This document shows, one piece after another, positions 16,702 through 25,608 of a stretch of DNA of 64,000 nt. Each line of letters opens with the position of its first letter. Position 1 is the first letter of the stretch. The position numbers and the translations under genes are program-made. Below the pieces are notes generated by a model. It worked only from the letters and a program-made list of their open reading frames with translations. It was not told the origin of the DNA and made no database searches. The DNA is from CAVVST01 sp963750995 (GTDB lineage Bacteria; Acidobacteriota; Vicinamibacteria; Vicinamibacterales; UBA2999). The stretch spans positions 124,001 to 188,000 of the forward strand of contig CAVVST010000004.1 of NCBI GenBank assembly GCA_963750995.1, written 5' to 3'.

Positions 16702-17585
16702 TCAGCCGACTGACCGCCGCGCCGCGGTCTCACGGCCGCCACTGACGAGACGCGCAACCGAAGGCCGAAGCAACGGCCGGACGGCAGCCATCGACACGAG
16801 CACGATGCCGAATGTGCACACGATCGTCGCGCCGGTTGGCAGGTCCAGCACCAGCGAGAGATAGACTCCCAGCGCTGACACCACCGTCCCCATCATCCAG
16901 CCGATCGCAAGCCGCTTTCCGATCGTGTCGGCAACAGCATCGCCGCCACCGACGGGACGATCAGGTAGCAGAACACCAGCAGCACGCCGGCAATGGCGAC
17001 GGAACGCGGTCACGACCAGGCCGAACGAGGCGTAAAACAGAAATCCCAGAAGCGCACCGACACGCCCTGGGCCTGCCGCCCGCTCGTGAGTCCATCGAGA
17101 TTTCCAGGAAGCTCGCCTCGAAACACGTAGTGAAACAACCCGATCGCGCCGTAGAGGGCGCCGGTCATCCAACTTCGACCACTGCACAGACAGGATGTTG
17201 CCGACGAGCATGTCGCTGAAGATGCTCGGCCTCGCCGGTGGCTTTGCTGAGCGTCAGGATGACCGCCGCGGAAGCGACGGCATACGAGATGCCGATGAAG
17301 GCTTCCTGCGGAATCTTGGCCGCGTGCCCCTTGATCATCGCGAAGATCACCGCGCCGATCAAGGTGAACGCCAGGCTCATCCAGTAAATGGCCGACGAGT
17401 CGTGGGGATCGTGGACCCTGCCAGAGCGCGATTGCCGCGCCGAGCGACGCGATCTGCGCCAGCGACAGATCCACGAAGATGACTCCACGCTCGACAACGT
17501 GGACGTCCGAGGTAGGCGTGGATGCCGGCGATGATCAGGCTCGCCGCAATCGCCGGCGCCAGAAACGGAAGATCGACCAGTCCAC
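16702..17585 (-). pseudogene. Metal ABC transporter permease (ZnuB/TroC type), many frameshifts
   Basis: Recognisable ABC-3 family permease spread over all three minus frames. In order it reads LAPAIAASLIIAGIHAYLG, VHVVERGVIFVDLSLAQIAS, LGAAIALW, DSSAIYWMSLAFTLIGAVIF, GISYAVASAAVILTLSKATG, DMLVGNILSVQW, TGALYGAIGLFHYVF, FLFYASFGLVVT and FADTIGKRLAIGWMMGTVV, then the C-terminal helices. At least six single-base indels separate these pieces, yet each is well conserved. This argues for sequence error over long decay. The start is taken as GTG 17585 (VDWSIF). The gene abuts the binding-protein stop at 17591. No ABC ATPase gene is present in the locus. Confidence 0.7.
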
Positions 17586-17590
17586 GTCGG

Positions 17591-18532
17591 CTAGCAGTTT
17601 CCCGCGATCTGCTTCAACGCGCCGACAGCAGGTTGACGTTGTAGTCGAACAACTGGATGTAGTCGGTCACTTCCTTCACGCCGCCGACCGACGGCGCAAG
17701 CACCAGCACCTTCCCGCCCGGCACCTGCGCGGCCGATCGCCTGCGGGGTCTTCAGGCTGAAATACGGCTCGACGGCGACCAGCTTGATGCTGCTGCGCTT
17801 CATCTCCTCGACCAGGTCCAGGGTGTGCGCGGCGACGGGGGAATTCCGGGCTTGGGTTCGACGTAGCCGACGACCTCGAGCCCGAACCGCTCGCCATGAA
17901 GTTCGGCCACGAGCGGTGGTAGGTCACGATCTTGGTGCCCTTATAGGGAGCCATGATCGCCGTCCCAGCGCTTCTCGGCGGCGGCCAGGCGCTGGTCGAA
18001 GTCGTTGTAGCGCTGGGCGAAAGACGCTTGATCTGAGGGCGCCAGCTCCGTGAGCTTGTTGCGGATCGCCTGGGCGATCAGCCGGCCCGTTATCCGGTTC
18101 GAGCCAGTAATGCGGATTCCCGAGCGGGTGGACGTCACCCATCGCGCGCGTAATCTGGCCCGTCGGAATCTCCAGGATGCGGGCGTTCAGTGACGCGTCC
18201 AGGTAGCCCCGTGCTCCCGGCTGGATCTTGCATTGCGGCTGCTGGTCAGCAGCGGCGGCAGCCAGCCGATTTCCAGCTCGCGCCCGACCGCGATGTACAG
18301 GTCGGCGCTGTTCATCGTCAGGATGAAGCTCGGCTTCGGCTCGACGAAATGCGGATCCTGGAAGCCCCGGGCGAGCGCGGTCACCGTCACCTTGTCGCCG
18401 CCGACTTCACGCGCAATCGACGCGAGATCTTCGGTGGACGTGACCACGTTGAGTTTGCCCTGAGCGGAAGCGGTCGAGCCGGCGAACAGGACCGTCACGT
18501 ACCGCGACGACGACGGATGCTCGGATATTCAT
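17591..18532 (-). pseudogene. Metal ABC transporter substrate-binding protein (ZnuA-like), frameshifted
   Basis: Cluster A-I binding protein for Zn/Mn import, in several frames. It begins at ATG 18532 (MNIRASVVV), then after an early shift reads VLFAGSTASAQGKLNVVTST...ARGFQDPHFVEPKPS. It continues with MGDVHPLGNPHYWLEPD, YKGTKIVTYHRSWPNF, the segment IKLVAVEPYFSLKTPQAI and a final LKQIAGNC stop at 17591. The His residues in DPHFVEPKP, NPHYW and TYHRSW match the metal site of this family. There is no long His-rich loop. Multiple indels (near 18.49, 18.23, 17.95, 17.88 and 17.72 kb) break it. The order porin, binding protein, permease fits an outer-to-inner-membrane metal import route. Confidence 0.72.
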
Positions 18533-18545
18533 TGATGATTTCCCC

Positions 18546-19840
18546 TTAAAACGGGTGGGCGCCATGCGCGCCGATTGAGAACTGAAACTGGAACAGGAAC
18601 TCGTTGGCGCGCTCGCCTTCCGCGTATCGCGTGTGGCGGTACTGTCCGCGGATCTGGCTGAACTCGCTCGGCCAGTAGCGTGAACACGAGCGACCCGCCG
18701 GAGTCGCGCAGCGCCGCATCCTCGGCGCGCTGCGACCGGTCGAAGCGCCCCCCGACGAACCAGCGCCGCGCGAACTGGTAGTCGGCCGACCCGTAGTAGC
18801 CGAGGGCACGCTCGCGGCCGCCAAACTGTTCGCGCTCGCTCCAGATCACCTCGGCGCGCCCGAGGATGGAGTTGTAGATGGCGCGCTGCAGCGGCCGCCA
18901 CCGCACGGTCGCGTCGACACCCCACAGGTCCGTCACAAATCTCCCCTCATCGACCTCGTCAACCAGGCCGGCGGCATTGTGGCCGCGGGCGTACGAGCAG
19001 GCCCAGATCCAGGTTGGTGTTGTCGGTGACGTCCTGGTATGCGCGCAGGCGGCCGACATAGCTCAAGTCGCCGCGCTTGCTCGACCGGAAGACGTCGTCC
19101 GAGTCGCCGCGATACACCTGGCCAGTGGCCTCGAGAAAGATCCAGGGGTTCGAAATCAGCCGCGCGGCCGAGAGCCCTGCGTCGGCGATGCCCTCCTCCC
19201 CGCCGACGAGGTTGTTGGTCACGAGCGGACGGTCGGTCCACGGAATCATGTGGCTGTGCAGCGTGTTGACCTTGCCGAAGGCCGCGCGCATCTTTCCGAC
19301 CTTCACGAGCAGGCCGCCCGGAATCGTCGGAAACGTCAGCATGCCTTCTTCGAGATCGACGCCTTCCTCGCCGAACGCCATGAAGAAGTCGGCACGCGCG
19401 TAGGGATCGACGATCGCCTGGAAGGACGCTTCCGACTCGGGCATCTCGAGCGCAGGGCTCGGGTTGATCCGATTCGTGCCGGCGGCGCCCAGGAAGTTGC
19501 CGATCACGGCGATGTCAGGGTTGAAGATCTTCGAGGCGGCGGTGGCGGCACCGTAAATCGGCAGCGACCCGCTCGGGCCTCCGGCGCCGGCGGCTCCCGG
19601 CGGCACCTCGACGGTCGTCTGCGGCGCCGCGTCCGGCGTGGCTGGCGTCGCCGCGCCGGCCGTGCCGAGCCTGGCTTCGAGCGCGTTCAGCCGCTCGCCG
19701 TACTGCTGCTGGATGGTCTCGAGCTCCTTCCGCAGCTGGTCGATTTCCTGGCGCAGGGCCTGCGCGTCGGCGGTTTGCGCGTCAGCAGCGCCACCAGTGA
19801 CCAGAACGAACACGAACAAGAGGATCGCGCGCCGGTGCAT
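18546..19840 (-). CDS. Porin-like outer-membrane protein of the metal locus, frameshifted
   Basis: Signal peptide (ILLFVFVLVTGGAADAQ), then a coiled-coil segment (LRQEIDQLRKELETIQQQYG) as in trimeric porins, a Gly/Ala/Pro linker and a long barrel (GNFLGAAGTNRINPSPALEMPESEA...RADFFMAFGEEGVD). The frame shifts near 18985 (after NLDLGL) and near 18670 (after LVFTLL). The three pieces join to end as FLFQFQFSIGAHGAHPF, a typical barrel C-terminus with terminal Phe. It is transcribed with the metal-binding protein, whose start is 14 bp downstream. No porin subfamily can be named; metal-related only by context. Its leader shares a hairpin and GGATCTGA with the TonB receptor leader. Confidence 0.68.
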
Positions 19841-19876
19841 AGTCGTCTCCCGTGCTCAAGCACTCGGATGCGGGGC

Positions 19877-19913
19877 GGATCTGAGCGATCCTCGCGAGCC
19901 GTCAAGGCTCGCG
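19877..19913 (-). promoter_or_regulatory. Leader hairpin of the porin gene
   Basis: Perfect 8-bp stem CGCGAGCC-GTCAA-GGCTCGCG (19893-19913) followed on the minus strand by TCAGATCG-region GGATCTGA (19877-19884) and GGAGACGACTATG at the start. The arrangement and the flanking words match the TonB receptor leader at 16.28 kb. It lies right after the stop of the upstream His/Cys-rich gene, so it could also act as attenuator or processing site. Confidence 0.5.
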
Positions 19914-19924
19914 CCGCAGCAAGC

Positions 19925-20296
19925 TTAGGAAAGCGAAAGCGCCGGGGCGGGCGGGGAACGAAGCGGCGGCTGCGCGACCGGTGCGCTGACGGCCGCCGTG
20001 ACGAACTCGACGTGGAGAGGAACGCCGGGCTCAACGGCCGGCGCGGTGACTACGCGTGCTTCGGTGCGCGGCCTGAACGAGCGTGTCCAGTGGCACACCA
20101 GGCAGTGAAGCGGCTGATCGTCGGCTCCGGCGGGCGCGGTGACGCGATGAGCCGATGCGTCGTGCTCGACGGCAAGCGGCTGACAACTCTCGTGACAGTC
20201 ATCCTGGTGAGGACCGGCAGCCGAGAGCCCGACCGACACCAGCGACAGCATGGCCACCGTGGCGATCCGCGACGCATGCAGGCGGAACCAGTGCAT
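19925..20296 (-). CDS. Small exported His/Cys-rich protein, copy 2
   Basis: 123 aa from ATG 20296 (MHWFRLHASRIATVAML), signal-like leader to SAAGP. Ligand-rich strings: HQDDCHESCQP, EHDASAHRVTAP and LHCLVCHWTRSFRPRTEARVVTAP. It ends QPPLRSPPAPALSLS with an in-frame stop, unlike copy 1. It is the first gene of the minus-strand metal locus, directly upstream of the porin, just as copy 1 is directly upstream of the TonB receptor. Each copy is thus paired with an outer-membrane protein. Function unknown; a periplasmic metal chaperone or sensor is a guess from composition and context. Confidence 0.68.
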   Translation of the reverse strand: MHWFRLHASRIATVAMLSLVSVGLSAAGPHQDDCHESCQPLAVEHDASAHRVTAPAGADDQPLHCLVCHWTRSFRPRTEARVVTAPAVEPGVPLHVEFVTAAVSAPVAQPPLRSPPAPALSLS

Positions 20297-20344
20297 CAAC
20301 CCCCTGAGTATAGCGCCCCCCGTGTCAAGGTAGGATCAGGCGCG

Positions 20345-21911
20345 GTGTCGCTGACACGCCGGCAGTTCCTGTGGAGCGCCGCGGCCACGGCCGCGCTCGG
20401 CTCTCCCCGCCTTCGCGAGCCGTGGGTGGCCGCAGTCCGGGCGCAGGCCAGCCCCGAGTCGGCAACCGGACCGTTCCGGCACGGCGTGGCCAGCGGAGAC
20501 CCGCAGGCCGATCGCGTGATGCTGTGGACCCGGGTGACCCCGGCCCGCGGGTCCGACTCGCCCGTGGACGTTCGGTGGCGAATTGCGACGGACGACCGGC
20601 TCTCACAGGTTGCCGCCGAAGGCACCGCCCGAACGAGCGCCGACCGCGATTTCACGGTGAAGGTCGATGCCGGCGGTCTTCGCGCAGGCCGGCCGTACTA
20701 CTACGTGTTCGAGGCGGGCGGCGATGCGATCGCCCGTGGGACACACGCGGACACTGCCCGCCGGCGCGACCGATCGCGTCCGGCTCGCGTCGCTCTGCTG
20801 CTCGAACTATCCCGCCGGATTTTTCAATGTCTACCGCTGCGTGGCCAACCGCAACGACCTCGACGCGGTCGTGCACGTCGGCGACTACATCTACGAGTTC
20901 GAAAACGGCCGATATGGCGACGGCGACGGACTGCTGCGGATTCCCGAGCCGCGCAGGGAGGCGGTCACGCTCAGCGACTACCGCATCCGCTACGCGACGT
21001 ATCGCAGCGATCCCGATCTGCAGGAAGCACATCGCCGGCATCCGTTCATCGCTGTGTGGGACGACCACGAGTTGACCAACGACGCATGGTTGGGCGGCGC
21101 GGTGAATCACAATCCCGACGAGGGCGAAGGGGACTGGGCGACGCGCCGGGCGGCCGCATACAAGGCGTATCTCGAATGGATGCCGATCCGGGAGACGCCA
21201 GGTGCCGACGTTCACCTGTACCGCAGCTTCCGTTTCGGCAGCCTCTTCGATCTGATCATGCTCGACACGCGGGGATTGCGCGACCAGCAGGTGGGGTCCG
21301 GCGACATCGACGCGCTGGCCAACCCGCAACGCTCGATGCTGGGGACGCCACAGGAAGCGTGGCTGTTCAACGAGCTGCGTGCCTCTCAGCGTGCGGGATC
21401 CGCGTGGCGCCTCCTGGGTCAGCAGGTGATGTTTTCCCGGCTGGGCCAGCCGGGCCGCGGCGCGCTGATTCCTGATTCGTGGGATGGCTACCCGGCCGCT
21501 CGCGACCGCATCGTCGAATTGCTGACCGCGGAGCGCATCCCGGACGTGGCCATACTCAGCGGCGACCTGCACAGTTCGTGGGCCTTCGATGTGCCGCGCA
21601 ATCCGTGGGACGGCTACGACCGGAGTGGCCGGGGCTCCATCGCGGTGGAGCTGGTGGCGCCGGCGATCAGCTCATCGCCGCTCTTCACCTCGCCCGAGAT
21701 GCGCGACCGCAGCGTGCTGCTGCGCGCGCTCCTGCCGCATCTGAAATTTCTCGAAGGGGAGACCCGCGGCTACGTGGTGCTGGACATCACGCGCCAGCAG
21801 CTGCGCGGTGAGTGGTACTTCGTGCCGACGGTACTCGAACAATCAGCGGCCGAACGACGCGCCGCCGCGTTCGTCTGCGAGCGCGGTTCCGCGCATTTCG
21901 CCGAAGCATAG
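20345..21911 (+). CDS. phoD: PhoD-like alkaline phosphatase, single-base frameshift
   Basis: Tat-exported Ca/Fe-dependent phosphatase or phosphodiesterase, about 521 aa when corrected. GTG 20345 starts the twin-arginine leader SLTRRQFLW. The N-terminal PhoD domain (FRHGVASGDPQADRVMLWTRV) runs into one extra base at about 20741 after DAIARG. The metallophosphatase domain then continues in the next frame with CSNYPAGFFNVYR, VVHVGDYIYEF, AVWDDHELTNDAW, LGQQVMFSRL and ILSGDLHSSW. These are the expected metal-binding motifs. It scavenges phosphate from esters in the periplasm. It is divergent from the metal locus with ~48 bp between starts. Confidence 0.85.
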
Positions 21912-21984
21912 GCGGACCTCAAGGTCCGCCTGTAGGTGATGTAGAGGCGCACCTTCAGGTGCGCCCGTCAACGGGTGCGCCTAC
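21909..21984. repeat. REP-like palindrome cluster between phoD and amidohydrolase
   Basis: Arms GGCGGACC/GGTCCGCC (21911-21930), GTAG 21941-21944 with arms GGCGCACC/GGTGCGCC (21946-21965), and a half element ending in CTAC at 21981-21984. The CTAC provides the TAG stop of the convergent amidohydrolase. The elements fill the whole gap between the convergent genes. Confidence 0.72.
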
Positions 21985-23207
21985 CATCCGCGTTGTGGAA
22001 GACCCGGGGTCACCCGCAGGGCATTCTGGTGGTACACCTTCCGGAGCACGCCGTCCGGCAGGTCGATGCCATACAGCTTCCAGAAGGCGTGGTAGTCGCG
22101 GTAGTAGTCGAAGTACTCGTCCTTCGTTTCCAGAACGCGCCAGTAGTACGGAAACTCTTCGGCCGCGAACGCGTCCTTGCCGAACATGACGCGGTCCTGG
22201 TACTTGACGAAGAAGTCGTGCGCGGCGCGTGGCTGGCGGCCGATGTCGTACAGCACAGCCCCCATCTCGGTCACGACGTTGGGATAGGCGTCGAGCAGCC
22301 TGGCGAGGCGGCCGAGATTGTTCGCATGCCAGCCGAGGTGGGCGAGGATGAACTGCGTTTTGGGATGTTTCCGGAACAGGTTGTCGCGCTGGGTATTGAG
22401 CTCCTCGAAAGTGACCTGGCCGGGCAAGTAGTTCCGCCGATCGTTGAACAGGGCCAGCTCGAGCCAGCGTTCGTTCTGGAAAGTCAGCGGCTGGAAGAAT
22501 GCCTCCGGCTCGCCGGTGTGGATGAACACCGGCAGGCCCATCCGGCCCATCGCGTCCCACACAGGATCCAGTTCCGGATCGTCGATGCGAAGCCGGCTGC
22601 CGTCGGGCTTCCGAATCGTCATCCCGAACGACTTCGAGATTTCGCCGACGCCGACCGCGCCCGCCTTGACGTCGGCCTCGAGCTGCGCCACCGCCTTCGC
22701 ACCCCAGCCCGGCCCCACGTTGTTGAAATCGATCCCCGCCATCGCGCGGAACCGGTCCTTGTGCGCGCTGCCGTTGATCGTCGCCAGCGTCGTCCGCAGG
22801 CGCTCGCCCGACAGGTTGCTCGCGAGAACCAGGACGCGCAGATTCAGGCCGTCCATCTCCTTGACGAGTTGATCGATGGTCTGCGGCGTGGGATTCACGT
22901 GGCTGTGGATGTCCACGACCGGGAACTTCGCGCGCGGAACGGGATGCTGCTCGACGACCAGCGTGGACGTCGGTCGGTAGTCGACGATAGACGGCGGATC
23001 GAACTCCGGTGCCTGGCAAACGCCGACACGCACGAGCGTGGTGCCGGGAGGACATTCGTCGCCCACCTGAATCTGGATGCCGCGGCCGCGTCCTGCCGGG
23101 AGCGTTGGGTCGCCCGGCGCACCCTGCCTGCCCCGCCCGGGCGTCTGGGCCGCGGCCAGGGCGGCCGCCAGCACCGCCGTCACCAACACCAACGCAGCGC
23201 GTCGCAT
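21981..23207 (-). CDS. Secreted amidohydrolase (Amidohydro_2, PF04909-like)
   Basis: 408 aa with a signal peptide (MRRAALVLVTAVLAAALAAA). ATG 23207 follows an AGGAGG site. A TIM-barrel metal hydrolase is indicated by VVDIHSHVN (first metal His pair), VFIHTGEP, FILAHLGWHANN and VMFGKDAF (metal Asp). The family covers decarboxylases and lactonases of the ACMSD type; the substrate is unknown and export is notable for the family. The final residues and stop fall on the REP element (GTAG), so the extreme C-terminus may vary. It is divergent from the M19 dipeptidase, starts 68 bp apart. Confidence 0.82.
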   Translation of the reverse strand: MRRAALVLVTAVLAAALAAAQTPGRGRQGAPGDPTLPAGRGRGIQIQVGDECPPGTTLVRVGVCQAPEFDPPSIVDYRPTSTLVVEQHPVPRAKFPVVDIHSHVNPTPQTIDQLVKEMDGLNLRVLVLASNLSGERLRTTLATINGSAHKDRFRAMAGIDFNNVGPGWGAKAVAQLEADVKAGAVGVGEISKSFGMTIRKPDGSRLRIDDPELDPVWDAMGRMGLPVFIHTGEPEAFFQPLTFQNERWLELALFNDRRNYLPGQVTFEELNTQRDNLFRKHPKTQFILAHLGWHANNLGRLARLLDAYPNVVTEMGAVLYDIGRQPRAAHDFFVKYQDRVMFGKDAFAAEEFPYYWRVLETKDEYFDYYRDYHAFWKLYGIDLPDGVLRKVYHQNALRVTPGLPQRGW

Positions 23208-23275
23208 CAATGCGCCTCCTGCGACAACGTTACCGCAAGACTCCGGCCGGGAAAAGGACGCTAATATCACAGGGC

Positions 23276-24406
23276 ATGAAGCGCGCGCTCGTCCTTCTCC
23301 TGCTGGCCGGAGCGTCGGGCATCACCGCGCAGGAGCCCGACTTCCTCGCCCGCGCCCGGGCGTTGCACCGTGCCACGCCGCTGATCGACGGCCACAACGA
23401 TTTTCCGATGGCGCTGCAGGAACATAACGCGCAGCGCGACCTCGACGCCCTCGACATCCGCCAGCCGCAGCCGAAGATTCACACTGACATCCCCCGCTTG
23501 CGCCAGGGCGGCGTCGGTGGTCAATTCTGGTCAGTCTACGTGCCCGCCACCCTCAAGGGGGCCGAGGCGGTCACCGCCACGCTGCAGCAGGTGGACGTCG
23601 TCTACCGTATGGTGCGCAAGTACCCCGACACCTTCGAGCTGGCGAGCACCGCGGCGGATGTCGAGCGCATCTTCAAGGCGGGCCGCGTCGCTTCGCTGAT
23701 CGGCATGGAGGGCGGTCACTCGATCGACAATTCGCTGGCCACGCTGCGCATGTTTCATGCGATGGGCGCCCGCTACATGACGCTCACGCACAGCACGAAC
23801 ATCGCGTGGGCGGATTCAGGGACCGACATGCCGAAGCTGGGCGGCCTCTCGGCATTCGGCGAAGAAGTGGTGCGCGAGATGAACCGCCTCGGGATGCTGG
23901 TCGACCTCAGTCACACGTCGCCCGGCACGATGGAGGACGCGATCCGCGTCTCGGAGGCTCCGGTGATCTTTTCGCATTCCGACGCGCGCGCGCTGAACGA
24001 TCACGGCCGGAACGTTCCCGACGCGGTGCTGCGTGCCCTGCTGAAAAACGGCGGCATCGTCATGGTGACGTTCGTGCCCGAATTCCTCAGGGCCGATGGC
24101 AAGGCCACGGTGTCGGACGCCGCTGACCACCTGGATCACATCCGAAAGGTCGCCGGCGCCGATCATGTCGGCATTGGCGGCGATTTCGACGGGATTCCCA
24201 CGGTGCCCTCCGGACTCGAAGACGTGTCGAAGTATCCCGCTCTCACGGCGGAGCTGCTGCGACGCGGGTGGCCGGAACCGGACGTCCGCAAGGCGCTGGG
24301 ATTGAATGTGCTCCGCGTGATGCGCCGCACCGAAGAGGTCGCCGCTCGGCTGCAGAAACAGCGGGCGCCGTCGGTCGCCACGATCGAGCAGCTCGATCGA
24401 CGTTAA
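23276..24406 (+). CDS. Membrane dipeptidase (peptidase M19)
   Basis: 376 aa exported zinc dipeptidase of the renal dipeptidase family. Signal MKRALVLLLLAGASGITAQ. Metal ligands: LIDGHNDFP (His-x-Asp), IGMEGGHS (bridging Glu), LVDLSHTSP and IFSHSDARA (His), and GIGGDFDG (Asp). It hydrolyses dipeptides, including some D-configured ones, in the periplasm. Ends ATIEQLDRR with a stop overlapping the convergent glycosidase by 4 bp. The longer in-frame extension upstream overlaps the amidohydrolase start and lacks signal-like character, so ATG 23276 is preferred. Confidence 0.92.
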   Translation: MKRALVLLLLAGASGITAQEPDFLARARALHRATPLIDGHNDFPMALQEHNAQRDLDALDIRQPQPKIHTDIPRLRQGGVGGQFWSVYVPATLKGAEAVTATLQQVDVVYRMVRKYPDTFELASTAADVERIFKAGRVASLIGMEGGHSIDNSLATLRMFHAMGARYMTLTHSTNIAWADSGTDMPKLGGLSAFGEEVVREMNRLGMLVDLSHTSPGTMEDAIRVSEAPVIFSHSDARALNDHGRNVPDAVLRALLKNGGIVMVTFVPEFLRADGKATVSDAADHLDHIRKVAGADHVGIGGDFDGIPTVPSGLEDVSKYPALTAELLRRGWPEPDVRKALGLNVLRVMRRTEEVAARLQKQRAPSVATIEQLDRR

Positions 24407-25476
24407 GTCCGCGCTCGCGGATTCACGAGCTCGCGATACCGCAACGCGAAATCGCGAAGCGGTTCCTCGGGCAGTCGTCCATACCCGTCTGTCCCGCTGA
24501 AGCTCCACGGCCACGCGCCGGCATACCCGGCGTTCACGGCAAACTCCAGGTACTCGCCCAGCGTGGTGGCCGGCGGCGCCGCGCCGTCGGGATGCCGGGC
24601 GGGGCCGTTTCCCGGGAACTCGCCGAGGATCACGCCGTGCCGCACGCCGAGCGCGGACGCGGGCCTTCCGTAGACGTCGGCGTCCCGCTCCGGACGCCTG
24701 AGGTCGGGATATGAATGCAGTTGCAGCAGATCGAGTCCGAGGCTGGCGTCGTCCCACGCCCACAGGTTATGAAGCCTGGCGCATCCAATCGTCGCGATTG
24801 CTCCCGGGTGTTCGGCGTGCACCAGTTCGCTGAGACGGGACACGACCTCCGCCAGGACCTCGAACGGCAGGGGCCGCGGCACGTGCGGGCTGAGATCCCG
24901 TTCCCATTCTTCGACGACGAAGTCGGGCTCGTTCATGAACTCGTAGCCGAGGACCGCCGGACCCAGGTCGGCGCGCTCGCCGGAACGGCCGTAGCGCCGG
25001 ACCAGCGGCTCGAACACGCGCTCGAACAGGCGATCGCGTCCTCGCTCCGAGAGCAGGACGTGCGCGCGGCCGTGCGGCAGCCGCGCCTCGAGCACGACCC
25101 CGGTCGCGGGATCGGCAATCGTATGGCGCACGCCGGCGAACATCCAACGGTGATCCAGCAGGACAAAGCTGACAGCGACGCCGGCTTCGCGCGCGATCTC
25201 GAGCGCGACATCGACGTCCGAAACAAAGTGCGGATCGAAGCCCGCCGGCAGCCCGCGGTCATCGTAGGCGATGCCGGCGCGACCGTCGCAGAACAGGAAC
25301 CAGCGCGTCACGGTGAACCCGAGCGCCGCCATCCGCGCGAAATCGTGCGCCACCGCCTCGCTGCGCGTCGAGACGCCGAGATGAGAACCCCACACGTTGG
25401 CGCCGAAATCGAGCCCGTAGAACACCGTCGTGCCGTCTGTGGACCAGGGGTAGTTGCAGCCGTGGAGATACCGCAT
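24403..25476 (-). CDS. GH5-like (clan A) glycoside hydrolase
   Basis: 357 aa cellulase-fold TIM barrel. N-terminal GCNYPWSTDG with GLDFGANVWGSHLGV and TRWFLFCDGR. The acid/base Glu is in YEFMNEPDF and the nucleophile Glu in ILGEFPGNG, with LQLHSYPDL and WPWSFSGTDGYG as further sugar-binding strands. No signal peptide is evident, so it may act in the cytoplasm on imported oligosaccharides (mannan or glucan type). ATG 25476 is used; the codon before it is TTG. The region just upstream is a CACAAGG-type inverted repeat, leaving little room for a normal promoter. Confidence 0.78.
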   Translation of the reverse strand: MRYLHGCNYPWSTDGTTVFYGLDFGANVWGSHLGVSTRSEAVAHDFARMAALGFTVTRWFLFCDGRAGIAYDDRGLPAGFDPHFVSDVDVALEIAREAGVAVSFVLLDHRWMFAGVRHTIADPATGVVLEARLPHGRAHVLLSERGRDRLFERVFEPLVRRYGRSGERADLGPAVLGYEFMNEPDFVVEEWERDLSPHVPRPLPFEVLAEVVSRLSELVHAEHPGAIATIGCARLHNLWAWDDASLGLDLLQLHSYPDLRRPERDADVYGRPASALGVRHGVILGEFPGNGPARHPDGAAPPATTLGEYLEFAVNAGYAGAWPWSFSGTDGYGRLPEEPLRDFALRYRELVNPRART

Positions 25477-25605
25477 CAAGGCACAAGGCTCAAGTCACAA
25501 GGCACAAAACGTTCACAACGCAGCACGGCGGCGCGCAGGCAAATCGGTCTCGCACCGCGAGGTCCGCGTTGAGCCTTGTGACTTGTGCCTTGTGCCTTGG
25601 TGCTA
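25476..25605. repeat. CACAAGG/CTCAAGT inverted repeat
   Basis: Left arm 25476-25508 is built of AAGGCACAAGGCTCAAG and TCACAAGGCACAAA. Right arm 25568-25602 is its near complement (TTGAGCCTTGTGACTTG, TGCCTTGTGCCTTGG). They flank a GC-rich 60-bp core. The same words recur at 34.06 and 46.6 kb. The arms are far less GC-rich than the surroundings. Confidence 0.7.
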
Positions 25606-25608
25606 AGT

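Noticed and set aside
9860..20760. Programmed ribosomal frameshifts
   Set aside because: The shift sites share no slippery sequence or downstream structure, and they occur in unrelated genes at random positions, fitting assembly indels.
18878..21475. A long open frame (865 codons) on the plus strand opposite the porin and running into phoD
   Set aside because: Its first two thirds are antisense to the porin and have Arg/His-rich shadow composition; only the part from 20345 is protein-like (PhoD). GC-rich codon bias opens the opposite frame.
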